Notes: generated by a model not told the origin, from the sequence alone. A stretch of DNA of 64,000 nt from Effrenium voratum (GCA_963377175.1 CAUJNA010003090.1:581476-645475); one strand, 5' to 3'. Positions 53,688 through 63,179 are shown, counted from the stretch's first letter. Program-made: numbers and translations.

Positions 53688-53836
53688 ACTTATTAGAGGT
53701 CTTTTTTTCGGACGAGGTGCGTTGGGCACATGGCCGGAGTCGGCATTTGCATGTACTGCTGCTCCTGCGGCGCAAATGCTTTCTTTGTTTGACCGTTTCG
53801 GACTTTTCAACGTACAAAATGGGGAAACCGACCAGT

Positions 53837-53938
53837 GGGGTCTGTCTGTTGCGAGGGTTCCCATTTTGGGGTGGTTTTCAAGGAAAACCAAAAGGAACAC
53901 CACCATTTTGAGGGCTTCCCTAAAAACAAACACTAATT
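53837..53938 (+). mobile_element. Family A element
   Basis: GGGGTCTGTCTGTTGCGAGG, GGTTTTCAAGGAAAACC, CACCACCATTTTGAGGGC, TTCCCTAAAAACAAACAC. Confidence 0.65.
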
Positions 53939-53982
53939 TGGGGCTGCAGGGAAAGAGCACGAACCTCACCGGGGTGGTTTCT

Positions 53983-54354
53983 AACATTCTCCATGTGTCC
54001 AAGCATGCTCTTTTTCCCCAATGGTCGCGTGGCTAGGGATGCTGCTCACCCAGGCAGCAGAGCCCTCCATGCCCCAGGAACCCTGGCAGCGCGTGGGCTG
54101 CAGCCAAGCAACTCTCAAGTTTCAGGGGTGGGTGGGCGGCAAAAAAAAGAAAACAGTTAACAATTTGGGCCTTTGCCCACAACCACAAATTGTTAACTGT
54201 TCACACACTTGGGCCACAAGAGAATGCTTAGGCCACGCATGGGAACCATGCGAGGGTGCCCCAACATTCTCCATGTGTCCAAGCATGCTCTTTTTCCCCA
54301 ATGGTCGCGTGGCTAGGGATGCTGCCCGCCCAGGCAGCAGAGCCCTCCATGCCC
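53983..54354 (+). repeat. Duplicated 92 bp block, copies 280 bp apart
   Basis: 53983-54075 and 54263-54354 share ACATTCTCCATGTGTCCAAG, CATGCTCTTTTTCCCCAATG and the following GTCGCGTGGCTAGGGATGC. They are nearly identical. Confidence 0.85.
54152..54201. repeat. Perfect 16 bp inverted repeat with 18-base loop
   Basis: AACAGTTAACAATTTG at 54152-54167 pairs exactly with CAAATTGTTAACTGTT at 54186-54201. The right arm is part of the 102 bp block repeated at 55021-55122, but the left arm is not. Confidence 0.9.
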
Positions 54355-54389
54355 AACCGCAGGCGCCAGGAGACCATTGGGAAGAGCAC

Positions 54390-54740
54390 TAATGCCCATG
54401 CCCAGCCGAAGGGTGCTCGCGCCATGGGCGACCCAACAGCTCCACCAAATTCACAGACAGCCTCCTTGCAGGGCTGAAGCCTACCAAGCATCCTCTGCTG
54501 AGTGTCTGCCCAAACGTTCCGTGCCCCCGCAACATGAGAAGTGGACAGGGCGACGCCGAGCCGGCAGCAGTGAAAGCCGAGGGCTTGAAGAACAAAGCAG
54601 AGAGGCTCTTTCTGCGAGAGCTCACGCCCTGGTTGTCGCAAAACTGCCTCATGTGGCACGCAGCACGAGTAAAACAAGCTGAGCGAGCGCCTCCAGGGCC
54701 GCAATGGCTTGCAGGGAGCAAGACTGGGGCGCTTTGAACC
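54390..54740 (-). pseudogene. Retroelement RNase H domain relic
   Basis: The minus strand gives, across two frameshifts, LQAIAALEALAQLVLLVLR, then MRQFCDNQGV, then LQALGFHCCRLGVALSTS, HVAGARNVWAD and LSRG. This order (helix, DNQ, then HVxGxxNxxAD-LSR) is typical of the RNase H part of LTR/DIRS-type retroelements. The frame breaks show it is inactive. No RT or integrase was found next to it. Confidence 0.6.
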
Positions 54741-54752
54741 AGGAATCATGAG

Positions 54753-54849
54753 GGTTGGGGGGGAGGGAGGGGAGGGGGGAGGGAGCCCCAAAAGACCCTA
54801 AATAAGGCCTTATTAAGTCCCTCCCCCCTCCCCTTCCCCCCCAGCCCCC
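54753..54849. repeat. G-tract/C-tract snapback with palindromic centre
   Basis: GGGGGGGAGGGAGGGGAGG at the left is mirrored by CCCTCCCCCCTCCCC at the right, around the perfect palindrome AATAAGGCCTTATT at 54801-54814. Each arm could also form G4 or i-motif structures. Confidence 0.8.
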
Positions 54850-55271
54850 ATGAAGGAAGGCAGATCACGCCGCAAAACCACGCTGAACCATGCGTGCTCT
54901 GGAGCAGCTGGTGCCCCTGGCGGCAGCCAAAAGCCGATGCAACCGCAACGCCCTCCTCTGCAAATGCGTCTGCACATCCAGGCAGACCGGGGGCACCATG
55001 CACCAAGCAGACCTTGGATTCAATTTGGGCCTTCGCCCACAACCACAAATTGTTAACTGTTCACACACTTGGGCCACAAGACAATGTTTAGGCCACGCAT
55101 GGGAACCATGCGAGGGTGCCCCTTTCCGGCGACTCGCCGGAAGTGAACCCGGGAAACTGCCAAGAAGATCTCCGGGCTAGCGTCTTGCCTGGTCAAGTTG
55201 TTCCATGGAGTTGTTGTTGTTTCCCCGTTTGGCGTCGACTTACCAGCCAGGTTAGCTGTAGCGGGCACATG

Positions 55272-55390
55272 GGAAACCCCTCCTTAACCACCAAACCAAC
55301 AATCCAAACCACCAACAAGGAGGAAGCTGAATGACACCAACAGGGGTTCAGATCCCCAAACCACCAATCCAAACCACCTTCGGGGTAACC
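55272..55390 (+). repeat. Family E copy or pair
   Basis: CCACCAAACCAACAATCCAA and ACCACCAACAAGG, then AGGGGTTCAGATCCCC, AAACCACCAATCCAAACCAC. Confidence 0.5.
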
Positions 55391-55491
55391 TGAGTCGTGG
55401 TGGTTGTCCGTTTCAATCAACAAAAAGAGAAGAAAAGAAAAATAGATACACCCATTTGGAAAACCCTGCTTGTGTTTTTTTTGGGGGGGGA

Positions 55492-55563
55492 AGGAGGCTG
55501 GAGGGGCTCCTGCAGCTGCTGCATGGCGAGAAAGGCTGCGGCCTGGTTGTAGACAAAGTTCTC
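55492..55563 (-). CDS. Possible exon ending at family A-like sequence
   Basis: After AACTTGGCAG the minus strand reads ENFVYNQAAAFLAMQQLQEP then LQPP. The 3' border is unclear because it runs into a C/A run of family A type. The composition is good, but the exon is short. Confidence 0.38.
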
Positions 55564-55734
55564 CTGCCAAGTTACTGCTTGAAGCACTGGGCGTGCACAC
55601 CTGGAGCTTGAGCCCCCCCCTTTTCCAGTGGCTTTACAGGGATGGTAGAAGGAGACCCGGTTTTCGGGCGGGATCAAAATCCCGATTTTGATGCATGCTC
55701 GTTTGGGCATGAATCTTAACTTGGGACCCGTTCG

Positions 55735-55800
55735 GGCGCATCATGTAGCTGGGGATTCATGTCCACCACGTTTGAGGTGGTCCTGCATTAAAACTAATGT
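55735..55800 (+). mobile_element. Family F copy
   Basis: ATTCATGTCCACCACGTTTG, AGGTGGTCCTGCATTAAAA. Confidence 0.45.
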
Positions 55801-55809
55801 TCTTCTGCT

Positions 55810-57000
55810 TTGACTGACCTCGGAAAAACCACCCCATTCTGGGAATCGGATTCCCTCCATAAGACGAAGCCATTTGCCGGTTGGTTTGTGGTCAAATGGC
55901 AACACGCCGTTCCGGCTCATAGTTGGGAGACCTTGCGGGAAGGTGGGAAGCTGTGGGGGTGCCGGGGGGGATAAAGGGCCCCCTTGTTTGCGGAAGCCCC
56001 GGTTTGCCCTGACAAAGGAGGGTGAAAGTCAGATAGTTTGAGTGCCTTCTTTTTTCGGGCCCCCAGATTACAGCTATTTTCCGTGTCTTTCAGATTCCCA
56101 GCTTCGCACTAGTAGGTGAGTTGGATTGGTTTGGAGGTCAGGGCTGGTTTCCCGTTACCCTTTACAAGAACCAGTGGTTTTTATCCAAATCGAAATCACC
56201 AATCCAAACCACCACACCTATATCATCCTATATTATATGGGTTGCCGAACATTCAGCCCACCTTAACATGTAAAAAGGAGACCCCAGCTGCACCTCACGG
56301 TCAACCCACAGTTCACCCGAATGAGCGCGGTCAAGGACGCCACCCGTGTTTCACACCATATGTCGCGATCTCAACCATTTCAACTATATTCCAAGGCCAC
56401 AAACCCTTTCTCGCTCGCTGCACGTGTCTCAGAACTCCTCCTTGTGAAGAAGGCGGTCCAGCAGCAGACCTGTCCCCGCAGGCAGGCGCTTTGCCCCAAA
56501 ACACCAGGTCACCTGGTACATGTAGAAACACTTTGAAGCAGCTGTAAAGGTGGGTTTAAAGCTTGGCCAAAATGTATCCTTTAAGGGATCCTGGCTGAAA
56601 ACGCTGATTCCTTGAACTCTTGGGAACTCCCCCCAGACCCAAACACGGTGTGGGCTTTTGGGCTCACAAGCCAGGAAATAATGATGGACGGGACGGCCTT
56701 CTGAAGCCTCTGACCGTGAACTGTGGAACCTGTTTTGACGGCTGGTAACACTACTGTTTTTTGAACACCTTGGACAAACGGAATTCACTGGGTAGAGTTC
56801 ATGTTTAAGATACATCAAGGAGTTGCCAGGGGCCGACTGGTATTAGTTTGGCTCACCAAATCATTATACTTTGGCATTAGCCAACTAGACCTGCCATAGA
56901 TCATGGTGGTCGCTCTGGGAACTCACAAGCTTGTCACACAGCCGAATCCGTTTTTAGGAAGAAGTTTGCGTAATTACCTTGCCTCATCTGGCTTCAAAGG
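55810..57000. other. No firmly supported exon
   Basis: Contains the family E copy 56121-56207. The ORFs at 56116-56547 (plus) and 56429-56818 (minus) overlap each other and the repeat, and have no convincing borders. Confidence 0.35.
56121..56207 (+). mobile_element. Family E element with inverted ends
   Basis: TTGGATTGGTTTGGAGG at the left and CACCAATCCAA at the right. It has GGTTTCCCGTTACCCTTTAC in the body. It is preceded by GTAGGTGAG. Confidence 0.6.
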
Positions 57001-57159
57001 AGCTAAAGCTTGAATCCAAATCCACACCACCCATCCAACTAAGGGTTCCACAGCAATGGTCGGGTGGGTCGACAACAAAGACGCACCCAGGCTGGTCACC
57101 CAGGTACTGGAGACCTTTGTCTAGTATGTACGTTGGGAGTCGAATCATTCCAGGGTTTC

Positions 57160-57444
57160 TTAGGTGGTGCGAAATGGATTTTGTTCATCCACGGTAGGTC
57201 CATGCCCCAACTCGCACAGCCCAAAAGATGTGTCGGACGAGCGTGCGTGGTGGGAGTGACTCTGGTGTCCTTCCCATGGTTTCTCTTGGATGAAACTTCT
57301 GAATTTCGCCTCTTCCGCAGCCTGAAAAAGAAGTGGCTCCTTCGGGACCCAATCCGCACCTCGCAGGTTCAGCAGCTGCCTCACCTCCTGGTGAGGGACG
57401 GCTTCTCGTGGTTCCGAAACGAATCCAAGTCCATCATTCCCCAT
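57160..57444. other. Coding-like block, strand unresolved
   Basis: Plus reads EFRLFRSLKKKWLLRDPIRT after CTCTTCCGCAG, inside the longest ORF of the window (57064-57804). Minus reads EVRQLLNLRGADWVPKEPLL then FQAAEEAKFRSFIQEKP. Both are plausible. The 246-codon plus ORF as a whole is not convincing outside this block. Confidence 0.3.
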
Positions 57445-58484
57445 GTTGCAATGGGAAAGGGACTCAATTCAGCTGGGCTGCTCAAAATGGCATGTTGGCC
57501 AATCCGATTTTCCATAATCCCTAATGGAAAGCCACTACAAAGGACACCGGTTCGCTGCGTAACTGAAGGTAAGGATTCAGGATTGCTTTTGATTAGCCCA
57601 GGCTGGCACCTACGCTGTCCGTTGTCGGATCCCCTGCTACAAGTTTATAACTTCTGTGGACACCTCTCACTAAACAAACTAAAAAGAACAAACAAAGTGA
57701 GGTCATGGCTGCGAACCGTGAAGGTCCTAAATGGCTGTTGCCACGGTCAACGTTCAACGCTCTTAGGATGTGAATCCTTTCTTTGGCCGATTTTTAGTGA
57801 ATAACACAGAGAAATCCGCCCACTCACGTGGAAGTGAAAGCACCATCTTTCGTCAATCCACAAACCAGTAGAGAGGTTAGAATAAGGGTACCCTTTTTTC
57901 TGTAGTCTATTTTAGTAGAAGAACCCTCCCCCAAAGAAGGGGCAAACGGGCACTACTGGGGACCCAGCCCACTATTTGCACATGTTCCAGTTTCACCAAA
58001 GTCTGCGTCACGTCCCATTCGGCCTGGCTCTCGGGCCCTCCACCCATTGCGCCGGCGGTGCCAGAAGCCGCATCAAAGGGCGGCGTCAGGCCTCGAAGGG
58101 TGCGCCGTTCGATGAGAGCCTTTTGGTGTTGGCTAGGGAAGCCAAAGGGAAACCAAAGCGCCTTTGTTAGGGGGTCTATTTGAAGACATGCTCAAGTGAC
58201 ATGAAATGAATGTATTAATTGTGACCCGTTCGACGTCTGATTTAAAAAAACAAAAAACGATCTGTTTGGGGGGATGGGGTAGAACACCCCTCCGATCCCA
58301 AGCCACGACTGTTCGGAAGCTGAACTTGGAAAACTCCAGCGGGCCCGCTGTTTCAAAAGGAAACCCTTTTTGGGTTGACCATTTTCAGTCGGGAAGCCGC
58401 CAAACACCAAAAAGAACAAGGGTGCCACTGAACAACTGAGCAGTGTTCTTGTTGGGAAGGTAATGCCAGTGACGTATCACACAC

Positions 58485-58700
58485 CTACGCCCGCCTACAA
58501 GGTTGGAGTTTTGCACTCAACGTGCCTACCAGTCGCGTGTTCTGTGCCACGTCCGCATTCATGAGTGTACAGAAAGCAAGCGCGTCACATGAAGCCCTCG
58601 ATTTCTGCCTTAAAGTTTCACTCTGAGCTATCAAGATGTTCTTCTGCTGATGAGAGCCCAACCTTGACCAAGTCTTCAGCACTGGCCGCATAAGCAAGAA
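58485..58700 (-). CDS. Coding-like block, weak
   Basis: The minus strand reads VLKTWSRLGSHQQKNILIAQ, SETLRQKSRASCDALAFCTL and on to SAKLQPCRRA. It is open for 120 codons, but has no decisive splice borders. Confidence 0.27.
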   Translation of the reverse strand, partial: FLLMRPVLKTWSRLGSHQQKNILIAQSETLRQKSRASCDALAFCTLMNADVAQNTRLVGTLSAKLQPCRRA

Positions 58701-59054
58701 CAGGGGTGTCCACAAAACTGGGCTCCAGCCTACGCCTGTGCCTAAAAGCGGCCGAGATCCCCAGTGTGCAAAAAACAAACTCAGGAACACCCTCACTTTA
58801 AAGGGCCCAGAAAGAGACATGAAGTTTCGCACTGGAAACTCTGACGAGCTCATCAATCAGGAATACCCTTAGTCGACTACGTCTTCTCAAGTCAGGCCTG
58901 CGCCGGTAGCTTCCACCGTCAAAAGAGGGCTGCGTTTTTCCAAGTGAGGCGCGGAAAAAGCGGCCGCGCGTTGGCAGACGTTTGAGATGCGAGGCCTATG
59001 TCCACTCCCCTTTTGCCTGCTCAACTCGGGTCTGAAGCCAATTCGACTTTGGTG

Positions 59055-59150
59055 TGGGTCAAAAGTAGGGTAACACCAAAATGGCTTGCCCTGGTAGATG
59101 GAAAGGACTAGAACCTGCGGTCCATATCCTGGTGGTCCAATTTTGACCCA
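59055..59150. mobile_element. Family B element, subgroup 2
   Basis: Perfect inverted ends TGGGTCAAAA and TTTTGACCCA, with GAACCTGCGGTCCATATCCT inside as at 17472-17564. Confidence 0.75.
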
Positions 59151-59624
59151 TACCCACTTGGCTCAACCTAACGGAAGCCACGAAAAGGCGACCGGTGGGA
59201 TTTTCCTGGAAAAGGCGTCACCTGTTTTTCCCTTTAAAAGGCGCAGTTCACTGGGGTCCGACAAGAACATGCCACTGTTGCAGGTCCGAACAAGGGAAAT
59301 TCGGGGATCCCTGATACATGTGATGATTGTTCTAGACTCTTTTTTTGACATCTTGCTAGTATGCGGTTACTCCCTAAACGCAAAACAAAAGAAGGAAGCG
59401 GACAAATACGCCCTGATCCCGAGAAACTCCGATCAATTCTTTGGGGCTGGGAACTGGTCTTCTTGCCACCAGCACTGGGCAATGTCTTATAAGTCACAAA
59501 GCCGGAATGAGGATTTCCCAAGTAATTACCTTTCATCATGGGCAGTCCCTTCCTCTTACAAGAGGGTCACAGGTTCTCGGGCTGAGACCAGATCCGCTTG
59601 CGCTAGCCGATTTTCCAGCTATTA

Positions 59625-59885
59625 TATATATATATATACATACATAGTGCACATCTAATACACACATGTACAAATATGAATTATATATTTATAACCCTTA
59701 GTATGCTAGCAAAACTGTGTGCTTTGCACGAGTATATGCATACATACTATATATGTATATATGCATATATATATATATCTATATGTATGTATATGTATAT
59801 ATATACATATATGCATTCGTGTTTTTATGTATACATATATGTATATATATGCATCCAATACATATATACATATATATATACACAT
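59625..59885 (+). repeat. TA/CATA/TGTA microsatellite tract
   Basis: About 260 bp of TATATA, TATGTATA and CATATATA words. Confidence 0.9.
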
Positions 59886-60900
59886 TTGATTAAGAGGTAC
59901 TCCAATACTATGTCCTGAACCTCTGGGTTTCTTCCAGCCCAGCCGCCCGGCGGCGGTGGGGGAGCATCCTGCCATCACATTCGGCCGAGCCAAGCGCTTC
60001 ACATGAATTCTGGCAGAGGGCTCTCTGAAAACGAGTGTCGCTTTTTATCCCTTGGCGTGGGAAAACAAGTGAAGTTCTATCCCTTCCATCTTTTTTTCTC
60101 TGGCAAGCTTCGTCCCTACTATCCTTTTTATCCCTTGGGATGGTCGCAAAACTTTGCTCCGTGCTCTACCGATTTTGACACATCCCAGAACATTCGTTTT
60201 GGTTTTGAATCCAAAGAACTGTGAAGGGTACCTTTAGGTACTGAGGGGCCCCTGAATGGCCCCTTGAACGCTGAAATAGGTTGTACTTGGTTGATCCTTA
60301 GTATTCAGAACATTCTCAAAACCTCAAGGTCGGCTTTGCCGAACATCCCGTCTTCTAAACAATACGGATACGATTCCGATCTGAACAATCCGTTTTAGCA
60401 GCTTCAGGTTCAACTAGAATGTGAAGCTTGGAATCTGAAGATGTCATCCATTTCTCAGCCGGGAACTCATTCGTCCTGGGTCGGCATTCATTCCATGCTA
60501 TTCTTCGTCGGCAGACAAGTTGTGGCTTGGTCAGAATGCGGCCACGAGGTGGTTTGTGGCCTACTGGGAAGAATACAAACAATGCCGGTTCTTGGATCCC
60601 ATTTTCGGACACCGATGTGAGTCCGTGTCAAATTTTGTCCTCTTTTCGAGGATAAGCCAAGCGCGTAACGCGCCCAACCCATTTTTCCAAGAACCCAGCC
60701 ACCTAGCGAGGTAGGATTCAATATACCAGCGAGGCCATACAACGGGTGCGTAAAGGGTACATCCAAAAGTGTTCTATCTTCACGAGCAGCTACTGTTTAA
60801 CAGTTTACATGGTGAAGCATGTCTTAACATATCATGGTTCAGTTGGCATGTTTAAAGCACAAATTGTTTAAACATCGGGCAAAACCCTTCTGTTTCATAT

Positions 60901-61003
60901 GGGTGTGTCTTAGAATAGGGGACCCCCAAAATGGCGTCGGTTTTCCTGCTGGTTTCCTTTTAGAACCCGCCAAAAAAGAGTACCCTCGAAAAAGGACACC
61001 CCC
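60901..61003 (-). mobile_element. Family A element, both ends present
   Basis: GGGTGTGTCTTAGAATAGGG at the left and AAAAGGACACCCCC at the right. The core has GGTTTCCTTTTAGAACC. The flanks are ATAT and AAAT. A splice across it does not give a convincing frame. Confidence 0.8.
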
Positions 61004-61170
61004 AAATAAATTTATTTTGGCTTCCAGAGCGCCATGGGCTCATTGGTCAACCATGTTCAAACAAACCCAGGTACCCAAGCGTCGGCCCTTGGAATTCTAT
61101 ATGAGAAACCTCTTGCTGTGAGCAGATGACTGAAGGAAAGCCTTGCCCAGATCAACTTGACGTAACCTAG

Positions 61171-61336
61171 CGGGAAATCAGCTACAGAAGCTGAACTACA
61201 TTATAATACCCATGGGTGTGTTTTCTTGTTGAGGGAACCCTTGTTGGGTGGTTTTAACGGGAAACCAAAAGGAAAACCAAACCCAAAATGGACAGCCTTA
61301 AAAAGACAGCCACCCAAAAATCGAGATTCTGGTTAG
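61171..61336 (+). CDS. Possible gene 3' end: two short exons around a family A element
   Basis: Exon 61171-61215 after ACCTAG reads GKSATEAELHYNTH. The intron 61216-61305 (90 bp) starts GTGTGT and ends TTAAAAAG. Exon 61306-61336 reads QPPKNRDSG then TAG. The split codon GG|A is the same as at 2958/3053. Both exons are short, so support is modest. Confidence 0.32.
61214..61315 (+). mobile_element. Family A element forming a candidate intron
   Basis: GGGTGTGTTTTCTTGTTGAG, GGTTTTAACGGGAAACC, AAACCCAAAATGGAC, AAAAAGACAGCCACCC. Confidence 0.75.
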
Positions 61337-61470
61337 CAACGTACAGTACCTCCCCTGAGGCACCCTCGAACAGAAAACACACACTACTTGGCGGTTTAAA
61401 CAATCACCCCAAAAGACCAATCCAAACCACCTTTTGGGGTGATGTTTCAATCCGCTAATTAGAGGCAAGC

Positions 61471-61605
61471 CTAAACTCGGGCCACCTCTGAAGTGCTCGC
61501 CTGTTGGTTTCCCTTTCTATAAATCCCACCGCCGCGTCGCCGGGATCCGCTGAACTCGTCAAACCCCTCGGTCGAGTCGGCCTGTGAGGACTGGGCCATC
61601 CGCTC
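61471..61605 (-). CDS. Gene 3' end: exon plus short terminal exon
   Basis: After GATTTCTCGCAG, exon 61605-61530 reads ERMAQSSQADSTEGFDEFSG then SRRRG, with donor GTGGGA. A 42 bp segment containing family A core sequence ends CACTTCAG. A terminal exon 61487-61471 adds EVARV and TAG. The coding frame also stays open upstream (ANPKRDKGEWIDF), so the exon may start earlier, near 61660. The Ser/Arg/acidic composition suggests a disordered tail. No family was recognised. Confidence 0.45.
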   Translation of the reverse strand, partial: ERMAQSSQADSTEGFDEFSGSRRRGGGIYRKGNQQASTSEVARV

Positions 61606-62046
61606 CTGCGAGAAATCGATCCACTCGCCTTTGTCTCGTTTCGGGTTGGCGCCCGGGGACTTCCCGCAAGTTTGCGGGGGGAAAGGGAAAATGGCGGAAA
61701 AATATGAGAAAATATCTACTAGTCTAAAATCTAAAAAAATCTGCCCAGCTATCCCCAACAGCCCGAAAAGAACCGAGTCTGCTCTTGAACCCTCACTGCA
61801 ACGCTGCAACGCTGCTCCCAAACCACCCCAGAGCTTAGCTCGGCCGATCGACCAAATCCATTTCCAGCTGCTGGGGAAAAAACATGAAAAGGTGAGCTAA
61901 GTCAGAAGACCTTTGGCACAACGTTTGTGACTTTTTGGCGGGATACGACATAAAATTTCGAATCCCATGAACAAAGGATGAAATTCGCGAAGAGTTGCCC
62001 AAAGGCTCTGTAGAAGGAGGACGGCAAGCCTGACGCCTGTTCAGAC

Positions 62047-62361
62047 TCAAAACCAATCGGGAGGGAACCCGTCCATGCCATGCATCTTAATGGACCCGAC
62101 ATGGTGGACATCAAAATTCCGTGAGGATGTATGTCCACCAACCACTTGCCAGGAAAACTTGACAAACTCAAAGCTCTCAGCCCGAATCATTTTGTGAAGC
62201 TGAAAATGAATTCGCAACATGGGGTTGTCTCAAAATCTGTGACCGCCAAAATGGTTAATGCTTCCTTTGGGTTTCCTTTAAAACCAACCAATTCAAAAGG
62301 TCCCCTCGAAAAACACAAACCCAAATCAGACCTCAAAAGAGATTCCTCCGAACTAGGCCCT
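62047..62361 (-). CDS. Three-exon gene 3' end with two element introns
   Basis: Exon 62361-62321 follows a strong acceptor (GCTGCATTCACCTCAG) and reads GPSSEESLLRSDL. The intron 62320-62229 is the family A element (GTTTGTG to TTTTGAG). Exon 62228-62146 reads NPMLRIHFQLHKMIRAESFE then FVKFSWQ. The intron 62145-62086 (60 bp) is a family F element (GTGGTTGG to CCATTAAG). Exon 62085-62047 reads MHGMDGFPPDWF and ends TGA. All phases agree. The composition is convincing, but the family is unknown. Confidence 0.52.
62086..62145 (-). mobile_element. Family F foldback element forming a candidate intron
   Basis: Reading minus: GTGGTTGGTGGACATACATC, TTTTGATGTCCACCATGTCG, GGTCCATTAAG. The GGTGGACAT/ATGTCCACC arms make a hairpin of the whole intron. 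Confidence 0.65.
62221..62322 (-). mobile_element. Family A element forming a candidate intron
   Basis: Plus: GGGGTTGTCTCAAAATCTGT, GGTTTCCTTTAAAACC, CCCCTCGAAAAACACAAACC. The flanks are ACAT and AAAT. Confidence 0.7.
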
Positions 62362-62749
62362 CTGAGGTGAATGCAGCGAAACAAAAACACAAAGTTCGGC
62401 AAACTTGTCTGGGGATGCCCCGAGGTGCCTGGGGCCAAAAGGGGTGACACCACCTATGGAAATGGGCCTCGATGCATTCGATGCTTTCTCAAAGCCCTGC
62501 AAGTTCTTGCTCGCTGATCGTACCGCGCCAGACCACCGGCGTGAGCTGACCACTGGTCCAACAGTCAGCTTCCCGCCAATTGGTGGTTCCCGTTGACTCA
62601 GAATCAGGGTTTCAAAACACCTGAAGCAAATACAGAATTCCTAGTCCTCAAATCCAATAAGCCCTTAAACCACCAGTTCTCTGGCTTACCTGCTGTTAAC
62701 GCCGGATTAATAATCCCTTAATTAATGCATTGGGAAGGCAAATCCATTT

Positions 62750-62867
62750 GGTTGTCTTTTTTGAGGGCACCCTTTTGGGTAGTTGTTCAATCGGAATCCA
62801 AAACGAAACCAACCATTATCAACCATTGCTGGGGGGGTCCCCCCCAAAAAAAACAGATCACATACCC
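62750..62867 (+). mobile_element. Family A element with perfect ATTT target duplication
   Basis: It starts GGTTGTCTTTTTTGAGGGC and ends AGATCACATACCC. It is flanked by ATTT at 62746-62749 and 62868-62871. There is an extra C/A run near the right end. Confidence 0.75.
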
Positions 62868-62944
62868 ATTTGGGGATGTATCATGTCTTTTTCCAAAAAA
62901 AGAACAACTGGCCCGCGTGGCCCACGGCCATGTCCCGGTCGAGT

Positions 62945-63058
62945 CCGACTTCGGCTGCGCGCCAAGCCCGTCCTGCAGCGCCTCGAGGCTTTGGCGGATC
63001 GCATCCTCCAGGCCTTTCGGAGCTCCGAGGGCTTCGGAGTTGCTCCGGTTCAGAGCTG
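62945..63058 (-). CDS. Possible exon, strand uncertain
   Basis: After GGGAACCCAG the minus strand reads LNRSNSEALGAPKGLEDAIR, QSLEALQDGLGAQPKSDSTG. The plus strand reads RAKPVLQRLEALADRILQAF over the same bases and is also good. The minus acceptor tips the choice only slightly. Confidence 0.3.
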
Positions 63059-63084
63059 GGTTCCCCCTCCCCCCGAAAAAAGAA

Positions 63085-63175
63085 GTACAAATATATGTAT
63101 ATAGCGATGTATATATTATATATATATACATACATACATATATATATATATACACATTATAATATATATGTATCT
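63085..63175 (+). repeat. TA microsatellite
   Basis: ATATATGTATATAG, then a long TATATA tract. Confidence 0.9.
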
Positions 63176-63179
63176 CTTT

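Larger units (their letters stand above)
54161..55122 (+). repeat. Duplicated 102 bp block, copies 860 bp apart
   Basis: 54161-54262 and 55021-55122 share CAATTTGGGCCTT(T/C)GCCCAC, AACCACAAATTGTTAACTGT and on to CATGCGAGGGTGCCCC, with only a few differences. Confidence 0.9.
58860..60830. other. No supported exon; family B element and AT tract
   Basis: Contains family B 59055-59150 and the TA/CATA tract 59625-59885. The ORF 59098-59658 runs through the element and the microsatellite, and is rejected. Confidence 0.4.

Noticed and set aside
53238..54002. 254-codon minus-strand ORF
   Set aside because: It crosses two family A copies and a G run. Only the part near 53420-53600 looks at all coding.
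57064..57804. The longest ORF (246 codons, plus)
   Set aside because: Only a central block has coding-like composition, and the minus strand reads at least as well there. The rest looks like chance open sequence.
59098..59658. 186-codon plus-strand ORF
   Set aside because: It starts inside a family B element and ends in a TA microsatellite.
60839..61010. Family A element at 60901-61003 as another in-frame intron
   Set aside because: On recounting the bases the joined frame hits a stop after four codons, so this site gives no support.
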